Positions 16,697 to 25,903 of a stretch of DNA of 64,000 nucleotides are shown here, piece after piece. The stretch's first letter is position 1; each line of letters begins with the position of its first letter. Made by a program: the position numbers and the translations under genes. The notes under the pieces were generated by a model. That model had not been told where the DNA came from. It did not search any database and saw nothing but the letters and a program-made list of their open reading frames with translations. Source of the stretch: Danxiaibacter flavus (GTDB lineage Bacteria > Bacteroidota > Bacteroidia > Chitinophagales > Chitinophagaceae); assembly GCF_041060425.1 (NCBI RefSeq), contig NZ_JAULBC010000006.1, forward strand, positions 248,001 through 312,000, in the 5' to 3' direction.

Positions 16697-18010
16697 ATGA
16701 AAGTAGTAATTATTGGTGGTGGATTTGCGGGATTACAGTTGGCTAAAAAGCTCAATAACAAAAGAGATATAGAAGTTCTGTTGATTGATCAGTATAACTA
16801 TCATCAGTTTCAGCCTTTATTTTACCAGGTAGCTACGGCAGGGCTGGATGCCAGCAACATTTCTTTTCCCCTGCGTAAAGTATTTCATAAGAGTCACAAC
16901 GTTCGTTTTCGTCTGACCGAAGTAAAAGAGATTGTTCCGGCTGAGAACAAAATAAATACTGCAGTAGGCGAATTTGATTATGACGTGTTGGTTATAGCTA
17001 CCGGCGCCAATACGAATTTCTTTAACAATGTCAATTTTCAGCAGTACGCCTTCCCCATGAAGTCTACGACAGAGGCATTGCAGCTTAGGCATAGCCTTAT
17101 TACAACTATGGAGGAAGCGCTGGATATCAGGGATACAAAAAAACTGGAGCAAAAACTTAGCATTGCGGTTGTCGGTGGCGGTCCGACCGGTGTGGAAGTG
17201 AGTGGCGCGCTGGCAGAAATGCGTAATAACGTGCTACCGAAGGATTATCCTGAACTTGATTTCTCTCTCATGCACATTTATTTATTGGAAGGCAGCCCTA
17301 AAACACTGGGGGTGATGAGCGAAAAAAGTAGCGAACAAAGCCGGAAATATCTTGAACATTTAGGTGTGGAAGTACATACTGGTGTTCATGTGAAAGATTA
17401 TGATGGTGATAATGTGGTACTACAGGATGGAACAATTTACCCCGCAAAAACTGTGATCTGGACGGCTGGTGTAAAAGGTAATGTTCCGGCAGGTATAAAC
17501 CCGGATCTGATTGTACGTGGCAACAGGATTAAAGTTGACCGTACGAGCAAGGTATTGGGCTCATCCAATATTTATGCGATAGGAGATGTGAGTTATATGG
17601 AGACGCCTAAATATCCAAAAGGACATCCCCAGGTTGCCAATGTTGCCATTAATCAGGCGCGCAACCTTGCCATCAATCTCGTGCGCCAGGTAACGGGTAA
17701 TAAGCATTACCAGGACGAGTTTGAATATAATGATAAAGGCAGCATGGCCACAATAGGACGTAACAAAGCTGTAGTTGATATTCCTAAACCAAAAGTTCAT
17801 TTTGGTGGTGTGCTTGCATGGTTTGTCTGGATGTTTCTTCACCTCGTTCTTATCCTCGGCGTAAAAAACCGGGTACAGATCTTTATCAACTGGGTGTATA
17901 AATATTTTACTTACGACCAAAGCTTACGTTTGGTGTTTAACGAATTCAACAAAAAACAAAAAGCCGCACATGAGGCGGAAGTTGTGAAGAAAAAACAAAC
18001 AGTGAGTTAA
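16697..18010 (+). CDS. ndh: Type II NADH dehydrogenase (NDH-2)
   Basis: A 437-residue non-proton-pumping NADH:quinone oxidoreductase. The FAD-binding Rossmann motif is at the extreme N-terminus (VVIIGGGFAGLQLAKKL), then NYHQFQPLFYQVATAGL typical of NDH-2 near the flavin, and the NADH-binding motif VVGGGPTGVEVSGALAEM (about 157-174). The second FAD motif is NIYAIGDVSYMETPKYPKGHPQVANVAINQ. The C-terminal hydrophobic/amphipathic stretch (GGVLAWFVWMFLHLVLILG) anchors it to the inner face of the cytoplasmic membrane. It passes electrons from NADH to menaquinone. Monocistronic; a possible terminator hairpin begins 50 nt downstream. Confidence 0.95.
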   Translation: MKVVIIGGGFAGLQLAKKLNNKRDIEVLLIDQYNYHQFQPLFYQVATAGLDASNISFPLRKVFHKSHNVRFRLTEVKEIVPAENKINTAVGEFDYDVLVIATGANTNFFNNVNFQQYAFPMKSTTEALQLRHSLITTMEEALDIRDTKKLEQKLSIAVVGGGPTGVEVSGALAEMRNNVLPKDYPELDFSLMHIYLLEGSPKTLGVMSEKSSEQSRKYLEHLGVEVHTGVHVKDYDGDNVVLQDGTIYPAKTVIWTAGVKGNVPAGINPDLIVRGNRIKVDRTSKVLGSSNIYAIGDVSYMETPKYPKGHPQVANVAINQARNLAINLVRQVTGNKHYQDEFEYNDKGSMATIGRNKAVVDIPKPKVHFGGVLAWFVWMFLHLVLILGVKNRVQIFINWVYKYFTYDQSLRLVFNEFNKKQKAAHEAEVVKKKQTVS

Positions 18011-18060
18011 TGTTAAATGCGCGGGCAAATGTCAGATGTACGGTGTTAGATGTACGATGT

Positions 18061-18107
18061 GGTGATAATGCATCCTACACTTTTAAAGTGCAGGACACAT
18101 TATCACC
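18061..18107. terminator. Long imperfect hairpin after NDH-2 (terminator or structured leader of cdd)
   Basis: Terminal arms GGTGATAATG (18061-18070) and CATTATCACC (18098-18107) pair perfectly; inside, TCCT/AGGA and CACTTT/AAAGTG pair after short mismatches. There is no T-tract on either strand, so a simple intrinsic terminator is uncertain. Confidence 0.4.
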
Positions 18108-18188
18108 GGGTTGTGAGTCAACAACTTCTAAGGTAACATTCAATTGAATGTATTAATTTAGTTAGAAGAGTTGCAATAAAAACAAATT

Positions 18189-18674
18189 ATGCGTAAGAAG
18201 GAATATCATTTTGAATACGAGATTTTTGATTCTATTGATGATTTAAATAGTGAGGACCGCTGGCTACTGGAAGAAGCAAGGTCGGTAACGGAGAATGCTT
18301 ATGCACCTTACTCAAATTTTCGTGTTTCAGCAGTGGCTAAACTTGAAAATGGCGAAATAGTAGCGGGCAGCAACCAGGAGAACGCAAGCTACCCCGCGGG
18401 GATCTGTGCAGAGCGGGTTCTATTGTCCTCAATCGCTACGCTATATCCTAATCAGCCTATACAAACGCTTGCAATAAGTTATGATAGCGATAATGGTCCA
18501 AGTGATCATCCCATTTCTCCTTGTGGGATCTGCAGGCAAAGTCTGCTGGAATATGAAGAAAGAGTGAAGCAACCCATCCGTCTTATTCTTGGCGGCATGG
18601 AAGGAGAGGTGTACATTATCAAGAATGCGGCTTGGCTTTTACCGCTTAGCTTTTCCAGCGATGACCTCAGATAG
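18189..18674 (+). CDS. cdd: Cytidine deaminase
   Basis: A 161-residue homotetrameric-type zinc cytidine deaminase, converting cytidine or deoxycytidine to uridine for pyrimidine salvage. The active site is complete: zinc ligand Cys73 and catalytic Glu75 in AGICAERVLLSS, and Cys112/Cys115 in PCGICRQ. The substrate region NAYAPYSNFRVSAVA (about 36-50) with the nucleoside-binding Asn/Phe is intact. Somewhat longer than the 130-residue Bacillus enzyme because of a 20-residue N-terminal extension. It is followed after 72 nt by the SRPBCC gene on the same strand. Confidence 0.96.
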   Translation: MRKKEYHFEYEIFDSIDDLNSEDRWLLEEARSVTENAYAPYSNFRVSAVAKLENGEIVAGSNQENASYPAGICAERVLLSSIATLYPNQPIQTLAISYDSDNGPSDHPISPCGICRQSLLEYEERVKQPIRLILGGMEGEVYIIKNAAWLLPLSFSSDDLR

Positions 18675-18746
18675 TGTTAGAGGAAAAATAAAACAGAAAT
18701 TAAAATAGATTGTTTCGAAATAGAAGCTCCGAATAACTGAACTAAT

Positions 18747-19244
18747 ATGTCCCGAGTGTATTCTATTCAATGTGTTCAACATATCCCTGCTTCAATAGAA
18801 GATACCTGGAAATTTTTTAGTGATCCTTCCAACTTAAAGAAAATAACACCCGAAAAACTGGATTTTGTTGTCCACCGTGAAAACAACCAGAAACAAATGT
18901 ATGCAGGACAGATCATTGAATATAAGATACGGCCACTGTTAGGCATTCCCGTATATTGGATGACTGAGATCACGCATATAAAAGAGCCTTGTTATTTTAT
19001 CGATGAGCAACGCTATGGTCCTTATAGTTTCTGGCATCATCAGCATTTTTTTGAAGCGGTTGAGGACGGCGTAATAATGAAAGATCTTGTTCACTACAAA
19101 ATACCTTTTTCATTTATTGGTGATATTGCTAACCAGCTTTTTGTGAGAAAACAGCTTAAAATGATCTTCTCTTTCCGATTTGCAATAATTGCAAATCTAT
19201 TTGGTAACATAAAAAACAGCCAGCCGGAAATAGTAATGAGTTGA
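18747..19244 (+). CDS. SRPBCC (START-like) domain protein
   Basis: A 165-residue protein with the SRPBCC ligand-binding fold: QHIPASIEDTWKFFSDPSNLKKITPEKLDF at the N-terminus (about residues 10-40), the central strands GQIIEYKIRPLLGIPVYWMTEITHI and DEQRYGPYSFWHHQHFFEAVEDGV, and a long C-terminal helix. Proteins of this type bind hydrophobic small molecules; some Bacteroidota homologues are called cell-division inhibitors or cyclases without evidence. The ligand is unknown. It could be co-transcribed with cdd, although no shared role is obvious. Confidence 0.85.
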   Translation: MSRVYSIQCVQHIPASIEDTWKFFSDPSNLKKITPEKLDFVVHRENNQKQMYAGQIIEYKIRPLLGIPVYWMTEITHIKEPCYFIDEQRYGPYSFWHHQHFFEAVEDGVIMKDLVHYKIPFSFIGDIANQLFVRKQLKMIFSFRFAIIANLFGNIKNSQPEIVMS

Positions 19245-19576
19245 TAATGTGCGTATTTAATCTTGCTTCAAATTATAATACCAGTGTCGACTATTCGATG
19301 CAATTGTGTCAGCTCTTGCAATTGTCAATTTTATTTGCAAATTTTATTCATGCATAAATGCTTCGGGTTAAGATGCCGGTGGTATGATTAAACAAAGTAC
19401 TCCAATAAGTGAAGTAGCGGCATAGTTAATATTCTCGGTTCCGGCATTTTTTTGGACGGCCTGTTGTTGTGCCTTGTATAATCCCCAATTGTTCGTTTGA
19501 GCTCGTTTTTTATCCGTTGCGAAACTCCGTTTATTTTGTAAAAAAAAACTAATGGACTAGCGGAGTTTTGCTGGCC
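19245..19576. other. 332-bp intergenic region with weak hairpin
   Basis: Between converging SRPBCC and pncB genes. GCGAAACTCCG (19519-19529) and CGGAGTTTTGC (19561-19571) pair with one mismatch around a 31-nt loop rich in A on the plus strand, a possible terminator for pncB read on the minus strand. No gene is visible in the rest. Confidence 0.4.
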
Positions 19577-20761
19577 CTAGTTGATGTTTAAAATTTTCTT
19601 ACTGAGTAGTATCATTTCAGTATCTCCCGTGTGTTTGCCTTTTTCGTCCGAAAGTTTAACTGTCGGGATCCAATGCATGTTCCGGGGCATTGCCTCCGTA
19701 AGTTTGATCACGATGTTCATTGGCGGCAAGCCAACATCGTTGGTAAGATTAGTACCTATGCCGAAAGATACGCCGATCTTTCCTTTGCAATAAGCCGCAA
19801 TGTGCGCTACTTTCTCGTTGTTTAACGAGTCAGAAAAAATGATCGTTTTGTACTCCGGGTTTATGCCGCGTGAAAGATAGTGCCTGATTGTTTTGTCAGT
19901 GAATTCAATTGGGTCACCGCTATCGTGTCTTACACCATCGAACAGTTTCGAAAATTTCTTATCAAACTGTTCAAAAAATACATTGGTAGTGTAGGTGTCG
20001 GAGAGCGCAATGCCAAGATCACCCCTGTAAACATCAGCCCAATGCTCCAGTCCCATAGAGTTGGCCATCTGAAAGCCATAACGGGCAGCGTGAAACATAA
20101 ACCATTCATGTGCATGCGTGCCAATTGGTTTGGTTTTGTGCAACATTGCCATATGTACATTGCTCGTACCTACAAAACTTGGGCGTCCATATTGAACCAG
20201 CGTGTTTATTACAATTCTTTGCACATGATATGAATGCCTGCGGCGTGTGCCAAAATCTGCAACAGTTACACCAATCTTATTGTAAGCGTCGAATTTTACT
20301 TTTGATATTTCTTCTACTTCCTGATCTGATACGCGTTGCAAACGGCTAATCTTGTAAAACAATTCGCTGATGAGAGAAAGCAACGGAACTTCCCATAAGA
20401 TGGTGCGATACCAAAAACCTTCAATTGAAACTTTGAGATTGTTGCCGTGCTGTTCAATATGAACTTCAGAAGGATCGTATCGATAACCCTGTAAAAAGTC
20501 GAGATAAACGGGGTCGAGATAAGGGCAGTTATCCAGAAGAAATTTTTTTTCAGCATTTGTCAATTGAAGTCCTGCCATTGCATCGACAGATTCCCTCAGC
20601 GCTTTGCCAAACCCTTCCGGAAAAATATGTTGTCCCCTGTTGATGAATTGATACCTGGCTTTTGCATATGGAAACAGTTTGGTGACCGCATATTGCATCG
20701 TAAATTTATAGAAGTCATTATCCAGTATGGATATAAGGTTTGCTCCGGTAATCACATCCAT
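19577..20761 (-). CDS. pncB: Nicotinate phosphoribosyltransferase
   Basis: A 394-residue PncB that joins nicotinate and PRPP (with ATP) to nicotinate mononucleotide for NAD salvage. Recognisable: DNDFYKFTMQYAV at the N-terminus, DFGTRRRHSYHVQ (about 168-180), GTSNVHMAML, GTHAHEWFM with the phosphorylatable His region, VRHDSGDPIEF (PRPP site) and IGVSFGIGTNLTND. Length matches bacterial PncB1-type enzymes (about 400). It stands alone, with a strong terminator separating it from the SusD gene upstream. Confidence 0.96.
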   Translation of the reverse strand: MDVITGANLISILDNDFYKFTMQYAVTKLFPYAKARYQFINRGQHIFPEGFGKALRESVDAMAGLQLTNAEKKFLLDNCPYLDPVYLDFLQGYRYDPSEVHIEQHGNNLKVSIEGFWYRTILWEVPLLSLISELFYKISRLQRVSDQEVEEISKVKFDAYNKIGVTVADFGTRRRHSYHVQRIVINTLVQYGRPSFVGTSNVHMAMLHKTKPIGTHAHEWFMFHAARYGFQMANSMGLEHWADVYRGDLGIALSDTYTTNVFFEQFDKKFSKLFDGVRHDSGDPIEFTDKTIRHYLSRGINPEYKTIIFSDSLNNEKVAHIAAYCKGKIGVSFGIGTNLTNDVGLPPMNIVIKLTEAMPRNMHWIPTVKLSDEKGKHTGDTEMILLSKKILNIN

Positions 20762-20811
20762 TTATTCTGCTTTGAAAATAAATTTACTGCAAAATATGCT
20801 GGTTGTTAGTC

Positions 20812-20869
20812 GACACACATAAATAAAAAACTGCCTGTATTTACAGGCAGTTTTTTATTTATGTGTGTC
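20812..20869. terminator. Perfect 28-bp bidirectional terminator
   Basis: Arms 20812-20839 and 20842-20869 are perfectly complementary around a 2-nt loop. The GC core CTGCCTGTA/TACAGGCAG is flanked by A6 and T6, so it is an intrinsic terminator on both strands. On the minus strand it ends the SusC-SusD unit, 19 nt past the SusD stop. Confidence 0.92.
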
Positions 20870-20887
20870 CAGACCTTATGGGAGCTG

Positions 20888-22312
20888 TTATTGCTTATCC
20901 CACCAAACGGGGTCTTTTGTAGTAAGGCTCTGCTGAGGCTGAGGATTGGTGAGTATTGTTGTGTTTCCGTACGGCCATCTCCTTGGAATGTAGTTGACAT
21001 ATGCGTTTTGAGCTAATGTCAGTCTCGGAAATCCTGTGCGTCTCCAGTCATTATATGTTTCAATACTAAGGAAATCGGCAACATATTTTTCGGTGATGAT
21101 TTGTTCAAGGCCATTCGCTGAAGTAAGAGGTCCCCTTGACGCTATATAAGCGCTTCCATCAACGCCAAGCATTTGCATATGCGCTGCAATAGCTGCCTGG
21201 TAAATGGGCGTAGCTGCTGCGGCGCCGCTTTTAATAAATGTCGCTTCTGCTTTAATGAACAGCTGTTCGGTATAAGTAGCGAGATAAAGATTAGCTCCCG
21301 CACCTGCTGAATTGCTTTCATCAAGCGGCAGATAACCTCCATAGAATGTATTTACCGATGAGAACGCGGTAGGATCAGGGCTTGCATCTTCTCCTGATTT
21401 TCTGCCTGTGTAAGAGCCATCATTGGCCTTAGCTGCTATAACAGGTAAACGCGGATCATTTCTTGATTTTAGCGAATCAACAAACGAAGCAGCCAATACA
21501 ACGCCACCTGCACCGGGCAGCGTGTTCATGTACCATGGGTTTTCGGCACTGGGACTTCCGGGATAAGGAACAAATGCATTATCGTCGTTTGATGCAAATC
21601 CATTTGCAAGTGCGTTAAGTGCAGAATCGGCCTGGTTGCTTGCTGTGCGTCCCGGAGCTTTAGTGAGCCTCAAATAAAAACGGGCCTTAAGCATATACAT
21701 GAACTTTTTCCATTTATCCATGTCTCCGCCATAAATGTAGTCGTCACTTCCCGGTACAACGCCGCTTGAAGGCTGATTGGCATAATAAATACCACTGTCA
21801 AGCAGGTTTTGAATACCGGCATATATTGCTTCCTGGTTGTCATACTTAGGCTTTAAGTACTTTTCAATTTGTAAGGCTTCGCTAAAGGGAATATCTCCCC
21901 ATATATCAGTGGCGATAGCAAAATTAAAGGCAAGCAGCGCCTTACCTATTGCAGCATACTCATTGTGTCCTGCCGCTTCCGCCTGGAAAGTCAGATCCTT
22001 AAGATTTTCTAATGTGTTAGGATAGATATAGTAGCTCCAGGTATTGTCAACGTCTACCGGTGTTATGCGATACGTTTCTGCATTTGGAGGCGGCTGATTC
22101 AGCGATAATTGTTGCATCCAATACGCCGCGATAGTTCCGTTATATCCTCCCACCACGCTTGTTGCCATTGTCACTTCTACAGGTGAGAGTATTAATGCTT
22201 CAGAAACACTTGTTGGATGGTTCGGATCTTTATTTATATCCAGGAATTTTTTACAGCTTATAGTAGTTAAGCCCATGATGAATAGGGCTAAAGCTATATA
22301 TGTCTTTTTCAT
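20888..22312 (-). CDS. SusD/RagB-like lipoprotein (SusD-like_2 type)
   Basis: A 474-residue surface lipoprotein (lipobox LTTISC, Cys20) that caps the SusC pore and binds nutrient. The N-terminal motif FLDINKDPNHPTSVSEALILSPVE and the TPR-like helices (AAYWMQQLSLNQ, LLAFNFAIATDIWGDIPFSEAL) match the SusD-like_2 group, as does the C-terminal EQIITEKYVADFLSIETYNDWRRTGFPRL. The ligand is not evident: no glycoside hydrolase, peptidase or sigma/anti-sigma gene is adjacent. Starts 19 nt after the SusC stop, with which it forms a two-gene operon ended by the perfect hairpin at 20812. Confidence 0.93.
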   Translation of the reverse strand: MKKTYIALALFIMGLTTISCKKFLDINKDPNHPTSVSEALILSPVEVTMATSVVGGYNGTIAAYWMQQLSLNQPPPNAETYRITPVDVDNTWSYYIYPNTLENLKDLTFQAEAAGHNEYAAIGKALLAFNFAIATDIWGDIPFSEALQIEKYLKPKYDNQEAIYAGIQNLLDSGIYYANQPSSGVVPGSDDYIYGGDMDKWKKFMYMLKARFYLRLTKAPGRTASNQADSALNALANGFASNDDNAFVPYPGSPSAENPWYMNTLPGAGGVVLAASFVDSLKSRNDPRLPVIAAKANDGSYTGRKSGEDASPDPTAFSSVNTFYGGYLPLDESNSAGAGANLYLATYTEQLFIKAEATFIKSGAAAATPIYQAAIAAHMQMLGVDGSAYIASRGPLTSANGLEQIITEKYVADFLSIETYNDWRRTGFPRLTLAQNAYVNYIPRRWPYGNTTILTNPQPQQSLTTKDPVWWDKQ

Positions 22313-22331
22313 CTAGTCAATTTTAGTGTTC

Positions 22332-25300
22332 TTAAAATGTGGCTTTCAAACCAACGATAAAATTCTTGCTGGTAGGTGTCATGAAATTAGCAAGGCCCTG
22401 GCCGTTACCACTACCGTTCAGGCTAACTTCAGGATCTGCGCCAAAGTAATTTTTGTGCAGGATGAAATTGGTGCCGGTTACGTTGATGGCTATTGATTTA
22501 AAGAATGAATTCTTCAATATTGAAGAACCCAAACGATAGCCCAGAGACACTTGTCTTAATTTCAAAAATGAGGCGTCAGAAACAGATGTCTCATCTGTAA
22601 CTGAGTACAAATTCTGGTAAAAGATCTGGTCTGTTTTAACGGCTGCAGTATTTTCCTTGCCTGTGCTTTCAATTATGCCATTGAACACTTTAGTGCCGTT
22701 CCTGTTCTCTGTAACTTTTGATGTGCCATAGAAGTCAAGATAGTGCCCGTCAAGATTTAATATCTGTCCTCCCTGTTTCATATCAAGAACAAATGAAAAA
22801 GTGAAATTCTTATAAGTAAGATCACTTGTTAAGCCTCCAAGCCAATTGGGAGTAACGTTTCCTATTGGACCCAGATCATCGGCAAGCTGGGGATATCCAT
22901 CATCATCAAGTAACAACCTTCCTCCATCGTTACGTTTGAAATGCGTACCGTAGATTACGCCATAGGGAGAGTTAGCAAAAGCAAAGATGCCCGGGTTGGT
23001 AAATCCGGCAAATTGCAGGAAAGTAATACCTGGGGCAAGGTTAAGCACATCATTTTTAATTTTAGTATAATTTATTCCGATGTTCCATGTAAGATCTTTT
23101 GTTCTGATAGGAGTTACGCCCAAAGTGACTTCAACGCCTTTGTTACGCATGCTGCCAGAGTTAAGTGAAGCGCCGGTGAATCCTGTCGCCGGCTCAATCG
23201 GAACTCCGCTAGTCAAAAGGTCTATACTCTTTTTATTGAAATAAGTTACATCAAGACTTACGCGACTGTCGAAAAATTTTGTTTCCAACCCAATTTCCAG
23301 TTCTTTTACTGTTTCATTTTTTAAAGGATAACCGTAGGTTGTTGTTAGCAGATAACCATTTTGGCCGGCAAATGGAAATGTGACATTTCCTACGCTGGCT
23401 TGTATGTAAGGATTTGTAAGCGAGTACGGTGCAACATTGTCGGCACCTACGACAGAATACGCAGCCCTTATTTTACCAAAGTTGAATATTTTGTTTTGTG
23501 ACATACCCAATGCCTCTGTAAAAATAAAACCAGCGCTGACAGAGCCGTAGGGGTAGAATTGATTATTGACAGATAAAACAGATGAGCCATCGTACCTGCC
23601 AGTGAGGCTCAACGTAAGCATTTTTTTATATTCGGTATTTATCTGTCCATAAAAACCGACTTTTCTATTCTTGTAAGAACTATATGAAGATGTTACCGTG
23701 GTAGCATTTGATATGTTATAAAAACCGGGGACGCCTAAGCCAACACCCTGATCGAATTTGTTATCGTTGAAATTTGTAAGGATATTGTTCCCAAGCAGGA
23801 TCTCGCCAAAAAAGTCGCTGCCAAAGTTTTTTCTTGCGTCAACAATAATGTCATTGTTGAATTGTTGATAAGTGATCGCACGGTTGTACACTCTACCTGT
23901 CGGATAACTGCCAACAGTTCCGATTGCTTCGTGATAATCTGTGGTATTGTAATACATATCACCTCCGAGTCTTTCTGTGATAGTAAGCCAGGATGTTGGG
24001 CTGTACGAAAGATTTACCACCGGAATAATACGATCCACTTTATCAAGAAGGCCAGTGTTTTCTAATAACCAATAAGGATTGTTACGCGCTGCACGATAAA
24101 TATTTTGCGAACCATCAGCTCGTGTGCTGGGTTTGGGGTTCCATGAAATCGGAGAACCAAGTACCGTCCATAAAGGCGCTTCGAGGCTGTTACCATCCAG
24201 CGTACGGTTATTATCAGCGTGTATATAGTTGAACTGAGTTGTCAGGTTTACTTTATTACCCAGCTTCGTATCATATTTTGCAAAAAAGGCATTTCGTATA
24301 TAATTCGTGGTTGGAGTAATACCGTCGTTCCTCAAAAAAGAATAGGAAGCAAGATAGTTAGACCGATCATTAGAACCAGACACGCTTACATTGTTGTCTG
24401 TTACATGGCCGGTTCTATAAAACTCTTTTAGCTGGTTATGTTTGGGAACAGGTTGTCCATTAACTCTTAATGTGTCAATCTCAGGTCCCCAGGAAGCACT
24501 TCCGAGCTGGCCATTGTTGCCATCTACATAGCGTCCGCCGCTTCCCTGTGCCCATGTGCTTTGCAACTCAGGCAATAAAGCTTTGGAAACAGTATAGCTA
24601 CTACTTACAGATACGGTGGGCTTGCCTGATTTTCCACTTTTTCCATTTTTTGTTGTGATGATAACCGCACCCCGGGAAGCACTTGAGCCATAAATAGCTG
24701 TAGCAGCTGCTCCTTTTAATACATTTACACTTTCTATGATGTTGGGGTCTATGTCAATTCCCCTGTTAGATGTTCCTCCTGCACCCAAAGCTCCATCGGG
24801 ATTGCCTGCTTCACTATTATCCATCGGAATGCCATCGATAACAAACAACGCTCCGTTGTTACCGAGCAGTGTACTGTTTCCCCTGATGATAATTTGTGAT
24901 GAACTGCCAGGCTGACCGGTAGAATTAGTGATCTGGACGCCTGCCACTTTGCCGGACAGGCCGTTAACAATATTTTCCTGTTTTGCGTCAACCAATGCAG
25001 ATCCTTTTACTTCCTGCGTAGTATAGTTGAGCATTCGTTTTTCCCGCTTAATACCCAGCGCCGTTACTACAACTTCTGAAAGATCTCCGGTTTGATTGGT
25101 TAATGTAATTGAGGAAGCCTGTGAAGCGCTTACCGTAACTTTTCCATACCCTATAGCACTAATGATAAGGTGCCCGCCTTCTTTAACGTTGATGGTAAAG
25201 TTTCCGTTGTCATCTGCTGTTACGGCATTCTTTGTGCCTTGTTCCTGAATTGTAGCAAATGGCACTGGAAGACCTTTTTCATCCTTGACCTGGCCGCTGA

Positions 25301-25388
25301 TCTTCTGGTTCTGCGCGAATACAGAAATAGCAAAAAATAGCCCAATAAGCATCAGCATACTGGGCAAAAGCTTAAGCTGTTTTCTCAT
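22332..25388 (-). CDS. SusC/RagA-family TonB-dependent outer-membrane receptor
   Basis: A 1018-residue SusC protein. Signal peptide (residues 1-25, cleavage at VFA-Q), a CarboxypepD-regulatory-like domain (about 30-110; SGQVKDEKGLPVPFATI), the TonB plug (about 120-240; NIVNGLSGKVAGVQITN, IRGNSTLLGNNGALFVIDGIPMDN) and a 22-strand barrel ending in GLKATF. It imports a ligand delivered by SusD using TonB energy. There is no N-terminal anti-sigma-interacting (STN) domain, so regulation by a FecR/ECF pair is unlikely. A LacI-like semi-palindrome lies 50-61 nt upstream of the start. Confidence 0.95.
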   Translation of the reverse strand: MRKQLKLLPSMLMLIGLFFAISVFAQNQKISGQVKDEKGLPVPFATIQEQGTKNAVTADDNGNFTINVKEGGHLIISAIGYGKVTVSASQASSITLTNQTGDLSEVVVTALGIKREKRMLNYTTQEVKGSALVDAKQENIVNGLSGKVAGVQITNSTGQPGSSSQIIIRGNSTLLGNNGALFVIDGIPMDNSEAGNPDGALGAGGTSNRGIDIDPNIIESVNVLKGAAATAIYGSSASRGAVIITTKNGKSGKSGKPTVSVSSSYTVSKALLPELQSTWAQGSGGRYVDGNNGQLGSASWGPEIDTLRVNGQPVPKHNQLKEFYRTGHVTDNNVSVSGSNDRSNYLASYSFLRNDGITPTTNYIRNAFFAKYDTKLGNKVNLTTQFNYIHADNNRTLDGNSLEAPLWTVLGSPISWNPKPSTRADGSQNIYRAARNNPYWLLENTGLLDKVDRIIPVVNLSYSPTSWLTITERLGGDMYYNTTDYHEAIGTVGSYPTGRVYNRAITYQQFNNDIIVDARKNFGSDFFGEILLGNNILTNFNDNKFDQGVGLGVPGFYNISNATTVTSSYSSYKNRKVGFYGQINTEYKKMLTLSLTGRYDGSSVLSVNNQFYPYGSVSAGFIFTEALGMSQNKIFNFGKIRAAYSVVGADNVAPYSLTNPYIQASVGNVTFPFAGQNGYLLTTTYGYPLKNETVKELEIGLETKFFDSRVSLDVTYFNKKSIDLLTSGVPIEPATGFTGASLNSGSMRNKGVEVTLGVTPIRTKDLTWNIGINYTKIKNDVLNLAPGITFLQFAGFTNPGIFAFANSPYGVIYGTHFKRNDGGRLLLDDDGYPQLADDLGPIGNVTPNWLGGLTSDLTYKNFTFSFVLDMKQGGQILNLDGHYLDFYGTSKVTENRNGTKVFNGIIESTGKENTAAVKTDQIFYQNLYSVTDETSVSDASFLKLRQVSLGYRLGSSILKNSFFKSIAINVTGTNFILHKNYFGADPEVSLNGSGNGQGLANFMTPTSKNFIVGLKATF

Positions 25389-25903
25389 AAGTAAGTTTTA
25401 GTTCTAAAAAAATAGACTTGACGTTTGAGCAGTAGGGGTAAACGGTTACAACCGGCAACAACATAGCTGCGCATGCGCACTTGTGTTTTGCGATTGTTTT
25501 GGTAGTTGTTTATGTGAATGTTTTGTTACGGGGGAGATATAACTCTTTTCATAGCATGTTTAGTTTTTTCTTATGTGTACTTTGACTACAATTCCGGTAC
25601 GGATTTTTTGCAATCAAGTACTTAAAATAATGAAAAATTAAATGCAAAAAAAATATTTTACGAAGCAGCGTATTGGTCAGCTTATAAAGTCGATTCATGG
25701 CTGCTCTGCGTCAAATAAAAGATTGAGATAAAAAGATCGAATTTATACATGAGCCATTTATCAGGTCACAGGCCTGTTTTATTTCTAACGGATATTGTTG
25801 GAAAAATGCCATTTGTTTTGTAAATTTTTCGTGTTTGTCAGAAGTGAACATAAAAACATATTCCTTCATAATGCGGGTAAGCATTATCCGGTAAAGAAGT
25901 CTT
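25389..25903. other. 515-bp divergent promoter region (SusC / membrane protein)
   Basis: Separates the minus-strand SusC gene from a plus-strand membrane-protein gene. Apart from the LacI-like site at 25438-25449, it is AT-rich with no coding signal I trust; a minus-strand frame at 25711-26061 overlaps the membrane-protein gene and has no family resemblance. Confidence 0.5.
25438..25449. promoter_or_regulatory. LacI-like semi-palindrome upstream of SusC
   Basis: GTAAACGGTTAC pairs at five of six positions about a central CG-containing core, as in LacI-family operators, and is 50-61 nt before the SusC ATG. Weak on its own. Confidence 0.3.
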
